NCBI GenBank assembly: GCA_038526275.1
Contig: JBCBGY010000010.1
Span: 1-47,898, forward strand
Origin: 188UL27-1 sp038526275
GTDB taxonomy: Bacteria; Pseudomonadota; Alphaproteobacteria; Rhodobacterales; Rhodobacteraceae
Length of the DNA stretch: 47,898 bases
Reading direction: 5' to 3'
The position numbers and the translations under genes are program-made. The notes under the pieces are model-generated. The model saw nothing but the letters and a program-made list of their open reading frames with translations. It ran no database searches and was not told where the DNA came from. Of the stretch, positions 1 to 9,286 are shown piece after piece (positions within the stretch are counted from its first letter, which is position 1; each line of letters begins with the position of its first letter).

Positions 1-711
1 GATCCGGAACCCGAGCCGCCAGTGAATGAAGCCCCCGTGGCAGTCGATGACACCGTGTCCACCGTGTATAACAAGACAGTTGTGGTAGATGTGCTCGCCA
101 ATGACAGCGACCCAGATGGCGGGACCCCGACCTTAACGGATGTGTCTTACGATGGCTCGACCTCTTATGTTTCCATTGTGAACGGTCAGATCAAGGTGAA
201 CCCGCTTCAAGCCGTGCCAGAGGCCCGGACGGAAACGATCACCTACACGATCGAAGACGCGGACGGCGCAACCGACACGGCAACTTTGTCAGTCGAGGTA
301 GGAGCAAAACCAGGAACCGAACCTGTCATAGAGGCGTCGCCATTTGAGATTTTCCTTGTCGACACGGCAACCGATCTGCGCATTGGACAGATCGAGGATG
401 GTGATGTGATCAATACGCAAGGGCTGGATCTCAACCAGCTTTCGCTCGAGGTCGCTGCCGCAGATGAGGTGGCGAGCATGCGCATCACGCTTGATGGTTC
501 GAGTCAGGTGGAAAATGTGGTGCCCTACGCCGCATTCGGCGACATCTTCGGAGATTTCAAAGATGGCACCATCAGCAACGGAACCCACAGTCTGAAAGCC
601 GAAGCGTTTGCTGGCAAAAACACGAATGGCGGATTGCTGGATGAAGAAGACATCACGTTCACCTTCTCAGCGACCAACGGCACCTTGATTGAAACCGAAG
701 CCTTGGGTTGA
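1..711 (+). CDS. C-terminal part of a large Ig-domain surface or secreted protein (5' end outside window)
   Basis: The frame is open from the first base (PEPEPP precedes the GTG at 22), so the N-terminus lies outside the window. Counting from base 22, residues about 2-92 read as a cadherin-like/Big_9-type beta domain (VLANDSDPDGG, TITYTIEDADG). The rest resembles an Ig-like module of secreted glycan-associated proteins (FLVDTATDLRIGQIEDGD, ITLDGSSQVENVVPYAAFGD, GTHSLKAEAF). The same Big_9-like module occurs in the GH113-like protein at 10302-13106, which links this gene to the glycoside hydrolase cluster. No catalytic motif is visible in the remaining part. The enzyme or binding function, if any, must be in the missing N-terminal part. 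The gene ends facing the GH5 gene at 771-3143, with a hairpin terminator between them. Confidence 0.8.
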   Translation, partial: DPEPEPPVNEAPVAVDDTVSTVYNKTVVVDVLANDSDPDGGTPTLTDVSYDGSTSYVSIVNGQIKVNPLQAVPEARTETITYTIEDADGATDTATLSVEVGAKPGTEPVIEASPFEIFLVDTATDLRIGQIEDGDVINTQGLDLNQLSLEVAAADEVASMRITLDGSSQVENVVPYAAFGDIFGDFKDGTISNGTHSLKAEAFAGKNTNGGLLDEEDITFTFSATNGTLIETEALG

Positions 712-720
712 CAGAAAACA

Positions 721-750
721 GGTTCGGCTTCCCGCGAACGAAGCCGAACC
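721..750. terminator. Bidirectional rho-independent terminator between convergent genes
   Basis: An 11-bp perfect inverted repeat (GGTTCGGCTTC at 721-731, GAAGCCGAACC at 740-750) has an 8-nt loop. On the plus strand it is followed by TTCTT. On the minus strand it is followed by a T-rich run (TGTTTTCT). It lies between the stop at 711 and the stop of the convergent GH5 gene at 771, so it can serve both. Confidence 0.85.
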
Positions 751-770
751 TTCTTGCAGAGCCGAACGCG

Positions 771-3143
771 CTAGAGAACCAGCGGGTCGTCCACAAAATA
801 GCCTGTCACTGTGAAATGGGCGACCTCGCCAGGGTCGATCTCCGGATCCTGGCTCCCTTCAAGCTCCCAACGCCGGTTTTTGGTTTCGAAAGTCCCTGTC
901 GCAGTGTCACTGCTGACATCGTCAATCCAAAACCCCTTGCCTGACAGGTTCACATGAAGGGCGTCCATGGCATCGTCGCCGGTATTGGTGACCGCGACTT
1001 CAGCGACAAAGCGCTTTTGCCAGGCATCCAATTCTAGGACTTCGATCTGACCAGTGTTAGCGCCCTCTTCAAATACGACGGCGCCATTGTCTCCGTCCTC
1101 AAAGCTCCATCGCAGCAACTCCGTATCCGGCTCAAGTTCGCCGCTGGAAATGGCGTCGTTCACTTGATCTTCCAAGCCGGGCAGGTCCAGTTCGCTGAAG
1201 AAGGCATCAAAGCCGAACCGGATGCTTTCGCCGGGGGCAAGGTCGGTTTTCCAGGAGGGGCCAGAGATCTCGATCAACCCGTCGCTGCCGATCTCGGCAC
1301 TGGCTTTGTGGACCTTAGCCACGTCGAAACCAAAACCGCGCAAGCTTAGGCCCCAATCGCTCATCACTTGGTCAGTCGTGTTGGTAACGGTAACTCGGCC
1401 CAACATCTTTGAGCCCCAGTGCTGATCGACTGTGAAACTGACATCCAAACCGTCGCCGTTGCCAGCGACCGAGCCGTTGGCGGCAGCTGCACCCGTGCCG
1501 CCGAATGTATCGGCCCATGTCAAAAACGGCGTGACCTCCACCCCGCTATCTTCGGCGCGACCGGCCAGAACCAACCCGTCAAACAGGCCATCGGCTGACA
1601 CCGAGGCAGCGAAGGATCCAGACATATCGCTGGATATCTCAGTTAGTGTGACCGTCAGATCATCCAAGGTTGCGGGCACCGGATCATCGGAGACGGATTT
1701 GCCAATACCCATTGCGACCATATCCAGGGTCTGCGATCCCGCCTGAACACCATTGAGGAATGCGAGGTCCAAGCGCACGCTGGTCCAGCCTTCGCCAATC
1801 ATGTCAGTTGTGATCACGACATCGACGATGGCCGCTTCATCACCGGCGCGAAAATGCAGGACGGACTGGTCGAGCAATTCGGTTTCGCCCGCATCATTCA
1901 CCAGCCAAAGCGTGTAGTCATAGATCCGGTCAAAACTGGCCGCGTCGCCAAAACTTACCTGCAAGCTCTGGCGGGCATAGCTGAGGAATTCCTGCGCTTC
2001 CTGCGTTGTCGGATACATTTCCGGCTGCAGACTGTGGAGGTAAGCTAGCTTAGACGTGTCGGTCAGCCGCCAATCATCGTCTAGTATGCCTCCGGTATCG
2101 CCGGAATTCGGGTTCCAACCCCACCATGTGACGCCCGGCCCGCCGGTGCCGTCGCCCGAAAGTTCCGAAAGATATCCGAACAAGGCGTCAAAGTAGACTT
2201 CGTCCTGGGAATGGATCAGGCGACCGCCGGTTTCGCCGATCAAGATCGGTGCCTGGCCTTCTTCGGCCAAGTAACCCCAATGTTCGCGGAAAAGCTCGAC
2301 CATCTCTTCGGGCGTCGCGCCTTCCAGCCACGGCACGTTCTGAACGGAATAGGGATAATCGTGCGGAGAATAAACGAGCCGACCATCAATATCCAATTCG
2401 ATTGGCCGGTCACCGGCGCCCGAAAGGTTACCGCCAACCCAGTACCACTCGCCATCAACGATATGGACCCCTTGCACGAGGATCAGCAGGTCTGGATTGG
2501 CATCCAGAATTGCATTGCCCAGATGCTCTGCCGCCGCGGCCCAGTCATATTCCGCAGGTTGATCTTCGTCGCCCCAATGGGCCTTGCCGGACGGTTCGTT
2601 AAAGACGTCGGCGCCAATAACGGTCGGGTTTCCGGCATACCGCCCCGCGATGGTGCCCCAATCGCTTGCCAGATCCTCGACCGAATAATCGTCCGAAAAC
2701 CAAAGGCCGTCTTCCTGTTTCCCTACGCCACTGCCAATCCGGTGCATATCCAGGATGATCCGAATGCCGATCTGGCTGGCATAGTCAACGATCGCATCCA
2801 TCACCTCGATGGGGGTTTTGCCGGCCAGATCCGGGTTCAGAAGCTTGTGCAAGCCATCAGAAACGGGCTCATCGGTTAGGATGTCTGGCGAAATGGGGAT
2901 ACGCAGCGTATTGATCCCGCTTTCGGCCATCTCATCCATCATGTCGCGGTAATTCCGAGCCCAAAGACCGTTTGGGATCATCGTTGATCCTTCGGCCCCA
3001 AACCAATTGGCTCCGATCAGTTGAACGGGTTGGCCGTCTTCCGTGACAATATCGCTGCCACTTGTGTGGAAATAACCGGAGACTTCACTTTCGGGGAAGG
3101 CATTCGGCGCAGTTGTCGGTTCAACGACAAGAGTTCTAGACAT
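771..3143 (-). CDS. GH5 endoglucanase-like enzyme with two CBM2-like domains
   Basis: Predicted endo-beta-1,4-glucanase acting outside the cell. Residues 23-365 form a GH5 barrel very close in pattern to the Acidothermus E1 (GH5_1) type: VQLIGANWFGAEG, LDMHR (131-135), DVFNEPSG with acid/base E183, LVYSPHDYPYS with H261, and IGETGG with nucleophile E303. A beta-rich linker follows. A CBM2-like domain spans about 565-648 (DQHWGSK, VTVTNTTDQVMSDW, LAPGESIRFGF) and a second, weaker one about 700-785. The start is supported by TAGGAGCG 9 nt upstream. No N-terminal hydrophobic signal is present (MSRTLVVEPTTAPN), which is odd for a CBM-bearing cellulase. The C-terminus ends DDPLVL, a possible type I secretion signal. 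GH5 membership is clear. The true substrate (cellulose, mixed glucan, or the cell's own exopolysaccharide) is inferred. Confidence 0.9.
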   Translation of the reverse strand: MSRTLVVEPTTAPNAFPESEVSGYFHTSGSDIVTEDGQPVQLIGANWFGAEGSTMIPNGLWARNYRDMMDEMAESGINTLRIPISPDILTDEPVSDGLHKLLNPDLAGKTPIEVMDAIVDYASQIGIRIILDMHRIGSGVGKQEDGLWFSDDYSVEDLASDWGTIAGRYAGNPTVIGADVFNEPSGKAHWGDEDQPAEYDWAAAAEHLGNAILDANPDLLILVQGVHIVDGEWYWVGGNLSGAGDRPIELDIDGRLVYSPHDYPYSVQNVPWLEGATPEEMVELFREHWGYLAEEGQAPILIGETGGRLIHSQDEVYFDALFGYLSELSGDGTGGPGVTWWGWNPNSGDTGGILDDDWRLTDTSKLAYLHSLQPEMYPTTQEAQEFLSYARQSLQVSFGDAASFDRIYDYTLWLVNDAGETELLDQSVLHFRAGDEAAIVDVVITTDMIGEGWTSVRLDLAFLNGVQAGSQTLDMVAMGIGKSVSDDPVPATLDDLTVTLTEISSDMSGSFAASVSADGLFDGLVLAGRAEDSGVEVTPFLTWADTFGGTGAAAANGSVAGNGDGLDVSFTVDQHWGSKMLGRVTVTNTTDQVMSDWGLSLRGFGFDVAKVHKASAEIGSDGLIEISGPSWKTDLAPGESIRFGFDAFFSELDLPGLEDQVNDAISSGELEPDTELLRWSFEDGDNGAVVFEEGANTGQIEVLELDAWQKRFVAEVAVTNTGDDAMDALHVNLSGKGFWIDDVSSDTATGTFETKNRRWELEGSQDPEIDPGEVAHFTVTGYFVDDPLVL

Positions 3144-3531
3144 GCTCTTCGCTCCTAGTTTTGCAAGGGGGCCGCAACATGCCCCGGACCGTCACGAAGA
3201 CAACGGCTATTGCCGTTCCATTTAAGAAAGCGAGAAGTGGTCTCGCCAAACTACCGTCAATTCGACTTGAATTGCGCAAAGCCGAGATTCATGGGGTAGC
3301 GCGATGACCAATTTGTGTTGTTTTCAGGGACTTTGGCAGAACCGAAAACAGTCTCATTGCTTTGGTCAGGATGTCCCCGAAATGAGAACAAATTGATGCT
3401 AAATCGTCCAATATCGCATCCTGGGACGGTGATTGGACACAGTCATGTTTGAGGGCCGCTTGCGCTGATGGGTCAACACGTTAGATAGGGGCACGAAAAC
3501 CGGATCATGGTGGGCACAAAGGAAACCGGCA
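3144..3531. promoter_or_regulatory. Divergent promoter region with three small dyads
   Basis: This 388-bp gene-free stretch lies between the minus-strand GH5 gene and the plus-strand chain-length operon. It holds three short perfect inverted repeats close together: AACGGC-4 nt-GCCGTT (3202-3217), GCGAGA-5 nt-TCTCGC (3230-3246) and CAATTC-5 nt-GAATTG (3258-3274). They lie 59-131 bp upstream of the GH5 start and may be operators or leader hairpins. I could not assign -35/-10 boxes with confidence, and I see no open frame with a ribosome binding site here. Confidence 0.4.
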
Positions 3532-3885
3532 ATGGCTAGATTTCAGCCCCCCAGGGCTATGCGTTGGCGCTTCGCCCTATCCTTGGCAGCATGCTTAGGC
3601 GCCGCCGGCTTGGAGGCCCAGCAGAACACCGATCTTGATACGCCGGAGGCCAGCAGTGCGGTCTTGCAGGCTTTGACCAACGCCCAGATGGGCCAGCGCT
3701 TCATGACGGTGGTCGAACCGACCAGTGCCGGAAATCGCAGGTGGGTCCGCGGGCTTGAGCAGCATGAAACCTGGCCCGTCCGCCGCCCGTTTGCAGTGTT
3801 GATGCAGTTCGACTGCAACTCTGCCGGGCAAGCGGCTGACCCAGAATGTTGGAGCCCGCTGGCTCTTGATGCCGAAGATCAGTAA
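3532..3885 (+). CDS. Small secreted protein of unknown function, upstream of the chain-length gene
   Basis: A 117-residue protein with a Sec-type signal peptide: a basic N-terminus (RAMRWRF), then a hydrophobic core (ALSLAACLGAAG), with likely cleavage near LEAQ-Q. The mature part is about 85 residues and has two cysteines near the end (DCNSAGQAADPEC), which could pair. An AAAGGA ribosome binding site lies 8 nt before the ATG. It is 40 bp upstream of the Wzz/BY-kinase-like gene on the same strand, so the two are probably co-transcribed, and a periplasmic role in polysaccharide export or assembly is plausible. I do not recognise a family and assign no function. Confidence 0.65.
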   Translation: MARFQPPRAMRWRFALSLAACLGAAGLEAQQNTDLDTPEASSAVLQALTNAQMGQRFMTVVEPTSAGNRRWVRGLEQHETWPVRRPFAVLMQFDCNSAGQAADPECWSPLALDAEDQ

Positions 3886-3925
3886 GGTATCCGCTGGTCC
3901 GGTGCCATTGGAAGAGTAATCATTC

Positions 3926-6127
3926 GTGAGAACAGACGAGCCCTCCAAGAGTTATGACAGCATCGATTTGCTGGACCCGCTCATTCTGTTTTGGCGTTAT
4001 CGCAGGCTAGTATTGCTGATTGCAGGCGTGGTGGTTGCGGCAGCCGTGGCCTTTGCCCTGTCGCTCGCGCCGAGTTACACGGCCATCGCACAGGTTTCTA
4101 TCGGCAACCAACAACAGAACTATGTGGACATTGATCAGGTCGTCTCTGGCGTGCCACTGGAAGATACAGCCGTCTCGGACGAAATCAGCATACTGTTGTC
4201 TCATGAGACGATGCGCGCCGTGGTTCTCGGGCTGCGGCTCGACCGAGACCCAAACTACAATCCGCTGCTGGATGTTGCAGCGGGTGATGACACTAATCCC
4301 GAAATTGAGACATCGGAAATTGCCCTGGACCGCACGATCGGCTCTCTGCGGCGCAGTTTGACCATTGAACGCCAGGGAAACTCGTTCACGCTGAACATTC
4401 GAGCGGAAGCGGCTTCGCCGCGGAAGGCCGCGCTGATCGCAAATGCTGTCGCGAATGCCTACATCCTTGAGCAGTACAAAACAATGCAGCGGGAAGCGGA
4501 CCGGGCCCAGAACTGGTTCACGGCCCGCTTGGAGGAACTGAACGAAAAAATCGCCTCCTCCGCCCAGGCTCTGGAGAGCTTTCGGACCCAAAATATTGAA
4601 CGCTTTGGGGAAAGTGAAAGCTCGCTCGAAGCTCGACTGGCCGAGGTCAGCCGACAACTCGCTGTAGCCCAGGCCGAACGGGCTGATCGCGAAGCGCGTG
4701 TGCAGCGGCTGCACTCCGCAGGATCCGACCCACAGGCCCTGTCTGCCTTGCCTGAAGTCATGCGGTCGGATCTGGTGGGCGATCTTAAAAACCGGATCGT
4801 CTCGATTGAGGCCGAGCTGGCGCGACTGCGGGTTCGCAATGGCGGTAATCACCCGGATACGCAAAGCCGCACGGCAGAGCTCAGCGCGCTTGAACGCAGC
4901 ATGGTCGGCGAGATCGAACGGATCAGTGAAGTGCTGGAGAACGAACTCCGACAGGCCATCAGCATAGAGCAACAACTGTCCGGCAAAGTCCAGGAACTTG
5001 AACTGGCGCGCATTCAGCAGCTTGAGGGTGGACGTGACCTCCAATCTTTGGAGGCCACGCTAGAGACCGACCGAGAAATTTACGTGGCCTTCCTGACCCG
5101 CTTTCGCGAAGTGAGCGAAACGGCGACGCTCTTCCAACCCAATACCCGCATTGTGTCCGAGGCGCGTCCTCCGCAGTTTCCGTCCGGCGCCTCACGCCGC
5201 CTGATCGTTGTACTGGCAGGCTTGCTGGGCCTGTTCCTTGGGTGCCTGGCCGCGCTTGCCCGTGATGCATTGAAACAGTCGATTGACTCCGGTGCGGATG
5301 TCGAACGGCTTTACGGCCTGCCACATCTCAGCAGTTTGCCGCGCCAGCACGACCCGAACTGGGAAGAAAACATTCTGGCGGTTGCCGGGCACCAAACCTA
5401 TGGGTTTGAACGAGGTCTGCGCAGCCTTTGCTCCGTGATCTTTGCCCGCACCGGAGACGCCCCGGGCATCCTTGGTGTCGCCTCCGCCCAGGAGGACTCC
5501 CGCCAATCCATACTGAGCGCGACCCTCGCCGAAGCCTTCGCACGGTCTGGGCGCAAGGTTCTACTGGTCGAAGGTGACGTCTACCAACCTTCGCTCGCTT
5601 CGATGGTTTTGGACGAAGACATCATGGCCGGGATGGGCATGACCTTTACCGATGCCCTTTCGGAGCAGACCGACAGCGACGACCTCGCCGCCCTGGATCA
5701 GGCCATCAGCAAGGCCACATCGCCGTCGCCGGGCGGTATGGATTTCATGGTTCTCGGCGACACTGGCATCACGACCCAAAAGCTGCTTTCCAGTGCACGG
5801 TTTGGTACGGCCTTCCGCCATCTTCGCAAGAAATATGATCTGATCATCGTCAACCTGCCCCCGGTGCTGGCCGTTTCGGAAGCACTTGAGGTGCTTCCAC
5901 AACTCGACTTCGGCATCATGACCATTCGTTGGAATGCCACATCGCGAACCGAACTAAGGCTGGCCTTGAAGAAACTCGGGCCGCTGCGCGGCAAGTTCAT
6001 CGGTTGCGTGATGATGGATGTCGATGTCGAAAAGGCGCACGAGCAAGATCAGATCATCATCTCATCAACACACTATGGCAAGGGCCGACCCGAGACGACC
6101 CAAGCGGCCAGCGATCCGATCCATTGA
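3926..6127 (+). CDS. Wzz/ExoP-type chain-length protein with a degenerate BY-kinase domain
   Basis: Inner-membrane polysaccharide co-polymerase of 733 residues. A cytoplasmic start with a Wzz signature (LLDPLILFWRYRR) is followed by TM1 (about 27-47), a long periplasmic coiled-coil region (about 180-395), the proline-rich PCP motif PPQFPSGASR (405-414), TM2 (about 415-436) and a cytoplasmic ATPase-like domain (about 470-700). That domain follows the BY-kinase fold, but its ATP site is broken. The Walker A position reads SAQEDSRQS (510-518), with R516 and Q517 where G and K are expected. Walker A' has E539 for D and YQP for RRP. Walker B has N633 (IVNLPP) for D. The usual C-terminal tyrosine cluster is absent; a single Tyr (Y707) is seen in the tail. 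It probably sets polymer length or forms the export scaffold without phosphorylating itself. It resembles ExoP of rhizobia in layout. Confidence 0.88.
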   Translation: MRTDEPSKSYDSIDLLDPLILFWRYRRLVLLIAGVVVAAAVAFALSLAPSYTAIAQVSIGNQQQNYVDIDQVVSGVPLEDTAVSDEISILLSHETMRAVVLGLRLDRDPNYNPLLDVAAGDDTNPEIETSEIALDRTIGSLRRSLTIERQGNSFTLNIRAEAASPRKAALIANAVANAYILEQYKTMQREADRAQNWFTARLEELNEKIASSAQALESFRTQNIERFGESESSLEARLAEVSRQLAVAQAERADREARVQRLHSAGSDPQALSALPEVMRSDLVGDLKNRIVSIEAELARLRVRNGGNHPDTQSRTAELSALERSMVGEIERISEVLENELRQAISIEQQLSGKVQELELARIQQLEGGRDLQSLEATLETDREIYVAFLTRFREVSETATLFQPNTRIVSEARPPQFPSGASRRLIVVLAGLLGLFLGCLAALARDALKQSIDSGADVERLYGLPHLSSLPRQHDPNWEENILAVAGHQTYGFERGLRSLCSVIFARTGDAPGILGVASAQEDSRQSILSATLAEAFARSGRKVLLVEGDVYQPSLASMVLDEDIMAGMGMTFTDALSEQTDSDDLAALDQAISKATSPSPGGMDFMVLGDTGITTQKLLSSARFGTAFRHLRKKYDLIIVNLPPVLAVSEALEVLPQLDFGIMTIRWNATSRTELRLALKKLGPLRGKFIGCVMMDVDVEKAHEQDQIIISSTHYGKGRPETTQAASDPIH

Positions 6128-6195
6128 TACCCCGCGAGCAAGCCCCCACTTAACCCACTGAAATTTCTTGTTTTTGGCAGAGTGCGACGCCCAGA

Positions 6196-8415
6196 TCAGA
6201 TGAAGTAGAACTCCAGCTGTTCGGCGATTTGGGCGGCGGTGAGGGAAAGCGACGGTTCGGTGGCGTCCATCTTTGCACTGATGCCAAAAACATAGGTCTC
6301 GCCGGGGGACAGATCGTCGTTCCAATCATGCGGCCGAACCTGGAGATTGCCGGTCGAGCGCTGTTCCCATGCGACCGCTGTATGAACATCCTCTGCATCC
6401 AGCGTGAAACCCTCAGCCAACAGTTCGATCTGCCAATCTTTGATGATCGCGTTCGATGTATTGGTGACGGCAACCTTGGCCACAAACTCTCCGGACTGCC
6501 AAGTCTGCACCGACGTGAAATCGACGTCCAACGGGCTGTTCGAACTTTGGGTCGAAGAGCCAGACAGTTCCGCACGCCCGGTTCCCAGGCCGCTGGACTG
6601 TCCTGACCAGTTGATCGCCGCATTTTCTCCTCCGGCAGAGACAGAGAAATTGAATTCGAAATCCGTTTCGCCTGCAGGCATGTCTTCGGCTGCAGTCAGG
6701 CGCAAATTTCCATCATTGCGCAGTTTGATTTCCAGTTCGTCGCCGAAATCGAAACTCACCGGGCCTTCGACCTCTTCGTCCAGGCGCAATCGCCAATCGC
6801 GATTAATGGCTTTGCCATCCCAGCGTTCGAGCGAGCCGTAAACATCAAATTCACCATCCGACGTTTCGTCGATCTCAACCCTTAATACATGTGTCCCGAA
6901 ACCGTAATTTCGGGTTGCATCAGCCTCTTCGCCGGTCGAATTCTGCACGTTTCCAGATTCGTCAGTATCATCCTGGTTCGACACGGACGCCACACGATCC
7001 TTGATTTTCACTTCAATCGTGCGGAATTTCTGACCGTCCTGGTAGTAAACGTCGACGAAGAAATTCTCGGTCGTCTCGGTCCTTTGATCTCCTAGGATAC
7101 GGATACCGAATTCTGTTGAAGTCTCGCCGGGCGCAAGGCGAATAATGCCAGTTTCAGCGGCATAGTCCTGGCCAGCCTGGGCGGTACCGTTTCGGGTAAC
7201 GTAAGAATAGGTACGCTCGATTCCCGGATTATTTGTTTGCTCGAACGTGATGTTGAATTCTTTGCCTGCGATATAGTTGGCGGCCGCCTGAGTGGTGGGC
7301 AGCAATTCCGCGTCCACCCGCTGGACAAAATCCAACTTGTCCTGGTCCACCTTGTACCAAGTGTCCAGGATGCCGCCCGTATCGCCGGAGTTGGGCCCCC
7401 ATGTCCACCAGAAGAAACCAATACCGTCGCTACTGGAATTTTCGGTTTCCTCTAGATACTCGAACAAAGCGTTGAGATACCGCGTATCAGCGGCGGCCTG
7501 AAGTCGTGCCCCTGTCTCGCCGATCACAACCGGAGCTTCGTTCCCTTCAAAAAGGTAGCCCCAATGCTCTTCAAACCCTTCCTTGATCTCTGCCTTCGTC
7601 GCCCCTTCCAGCCAAGGTACGTTCTGCACAGAATAGGGATAGTCGTGCGGTGAGTAGACAAGGCGGTTATCCTTGTTCAACTCAATTGGGTCGTCTTCCG
7701 CCCCGCTGAGGTTGCCCCCGACCCAATACCAATCACCATCAACAATGTGATTTCCTTGAACGAAAATCAGCGCGTCAGGATTGACCTTGTGAATTTGGTT
7801 GCCGAGTTTCGTGGCCACACGGTGCCAATCGTTGTTATAACTGCCATCTTCCGCCCAATGAGCCGGACCGGACGGTTCGTTGAAAACGTCAAAACCAATA
7901 ACCGTTGGATTGTCGGCGTAATGTTTGGCTATTTGTTTCCAATCCTGAACCAGATCGGCCTCAGAATAGGAATTGTTGTACCACAGGCCGGACTCTTGTT
8001 TGCCCACACCCGGCGTGATGCGGTGCATATCCAAAACAACCCGCAATCCGGTTTGCTCTGCATAATCAATGATCTTGTCTAGGATTTCTAACGGCGTCAA
8101 ACCGTAGAGATCGGGATTAGCATCGCGGCGAATCCCGTTATAAACGGGCTGGTTATCAAGAATTGCCGGCGAAATGGGAATACGCAGGCTATTGAAGCCC
8201 GCCTCAACCATCTCGCCCATCATCTCTTTGTAATTGCGCTCCCACAACCCGCCAGGAACTTTGGTGGTACCTTCCGCCCCGTGCCAATTGACCCCGACGA
8301 GCCGAACCGTTTCACCGGTTTCCCGGTCAACCAGCGAATTGCCATCCGTCTTGAGATAACCGTAGGTGGTCTGGGTCCCCGCATAAACGGGTTCCTGAGT
8401 TGTCGAAACGGTCAT
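6196..8415 (-). CDS. GH5 endoglucanase-like enzyme with Calx-beta and CBM2-like domains
   Basis: This 739-residue protein is a second GH5_1-type barrel (about 17-365): VRLVGVNWHGAEG, LDMHR (128-132), DVFNEPSG with acid/base E180, LVYSPHDYPYS and VIGETG with nucleophile E300, then the WWTWGPNSGDTGGILD signature. Residues about 385-475 form a Calx-beta-type domain (GTAQAGQDYAAETG, ETTENFFVDVYY). An unassigned beta region follows, then a CBM2-like domain at 628-715 (VQTWQSGEF, VAVTNTSNAIIKDW, LSPGETYVFGI). AGGAGA lies 8 nt before the ATG. There is no signal peptide (MTVSTTQEPV). The tail ends QLEFYFI, acidic then hydrophobic, as in some type I secretion substrates. It points tail-to-tail at the Wzz-like gene, with 68 bp between. 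Catalytic residues are intact, so activity on a beta-1,4-glucan is expected. Confidence 0.9.
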   Translation of the reverse strand: MTVSTTQEPVYAGTQTTYGYLKTDGNSLVDRETGETVRLVGVNWHGAEGTTKVPGGLWERNYKEMMGEMVEAGFNSLRIPISPAILDNQPVYNGIRRDANPDLYGLTPLEILDKIIDYAEQTGLRVVLDMHRITPGVGKQESGLWYNNSYSEADLVQDWKQIAKHYADNPTVIGFDVFNEPSGPAHWAEDGSYNNDWHRVATKLGNQIHKVNPDALIFVQGNHIVDGDWYWVGGNLSGAEDDPIELNKDNRLVYSPHDYPYSVQNVPWLEGATKAEIKEGFEEHWGYLFEGNEAPVVIGETGARLQAAADTRYLNALFEYLEETENSSSDGIGFFWWTWGPNSGDTGGILDTWYKVDQDKLDFVQRVDAELLPTTQAAANYIAGKEFNITFEQTNNPGIERTYSYVTRNGTAQAGQDYAAETGIIRLAPGETSTEFGIRILGDQRTETTENFFVDVYYQDGQKFRTIEVKIKDRVASVSNQDDTDESGNVQNSTGEEADATRNYGFGTHVLRVEIDETSDGEFDVYGSLERWDGKAINRDWRLRLDEEVEGPVSFDFGDELEIKLRNDGNLRLTAAEDMPAGETDFEFNFSVSAGGENAAINWSGQSSGLGTGRAELSGSSTQSSNSPLDVDFTSVQTWQSGEFVAKVAVTNTSNAIIKDWQIELLAEGFTLDAEDVHTAVAWEQRSTGNLQVRPHDWNDDLSPGETYVFGISAKMDATEPSLSLTAAQIAEQLEFYFI

Positions 8416-9286
8416 TCTGCTCTTCTCCTGGGTCCTGTATGGGCCTCGAATTCTGGCCTACCGTGTAGATGGTTAATTTTCCAATATGGAAATCGCTGTC
8501 GGCGATTGTTCGCATACTGAAAACGGCCCAACGTTCAGACGGTGACGCGTTTTTGACCAAATTGAGGCAAAAGGTTGGCCCAAACCTTCTGACACGGCGC
8601 CGAAATGATACTAAAGCAACCAACAACAGCCATTAAGACCCTGATTCTTTGGTATTTTGCGGCCAGACTTATTGGATAATTTCAGGACCCCAGGCGCCGC
8701 CCATTATTTAGGCAAATACCGTCTAGCGCGGGCAAGAGAGTCTAGACAACTTCGGCCAAATCAAATTGACCTGGACAATGCAAGAGGGCGGACAAGGACA
8801 CGGGCTGGCAGAATCGTTCGCCGGCAAACCTGCCCATAGAAAGCCATATTTTGCACTTGCCGAAGGATGGCGCATGCGCAGAAAACACGCTTTGCGGGAA
8901 ATATGTGCGCAAAAATAGACAGCGGATCAACCCGAAGCTGCGAAAAGCCCCGCTGCCGCCAATGCATTGACGCATTCCTGCCAGATTTCCCTTTCCAAGA
9001 ACTTAACGTTGTGCCATCCAACCCCTAGTGGAGTGTAAAAGTGTGGTCGAAAGACGGAGTACATTCGCAACGCTGGGTGTAACGCGTGAGTGTAATTCTG
9101 CTTTTGACGGTTACGTCGGGGGGCAACGGCAATAAGACCATTGGGTGTTCGACAACGGTTGAGAGAACCGGCGAACAACCTGATCATGGCACATCCTCAC
9201 AATCCTCCAGGTTGCCTGTGCGCGTACGGTGCGAACGCGTTGGGACACCCGGATTTCGTAGCGGACTAGGTTGTATGGGGTCTTGT
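8416..9286. promoter_or_regulatory. 871-bp gene-free divergent region between a GH5 gene and wecG-like gene
   Basis: A long stretch between the start of the minus-strand GH5 gene and the plus-strand glycosyltransferase. It must carry promoters for both directions. I see one short dyad (AAGGTT at 8571-8576 and AACCTT at 8583-8588) about 160 bp upstream of the GH5 start. An open frame runs in phase from a GTG at 9086 into the glycosyltransferase, but it lacks family similarity and looks like a fortuitous extension. Nothing else can be supported here. Confidence 0.35.

Noticed and set aside
4007..5044. 345-codon open frame opposite the Wzz-like gene
   Set aside because: Antisense to a well-supported gene; composition reflects the complement of coiled-coil codons.
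9086..9286. GTG start giving a longer glycosyltransferase
   Set aside because: The extra 67 residues have no WecG/TagA similarity, while the ATG at 9287 gives the normal family length.
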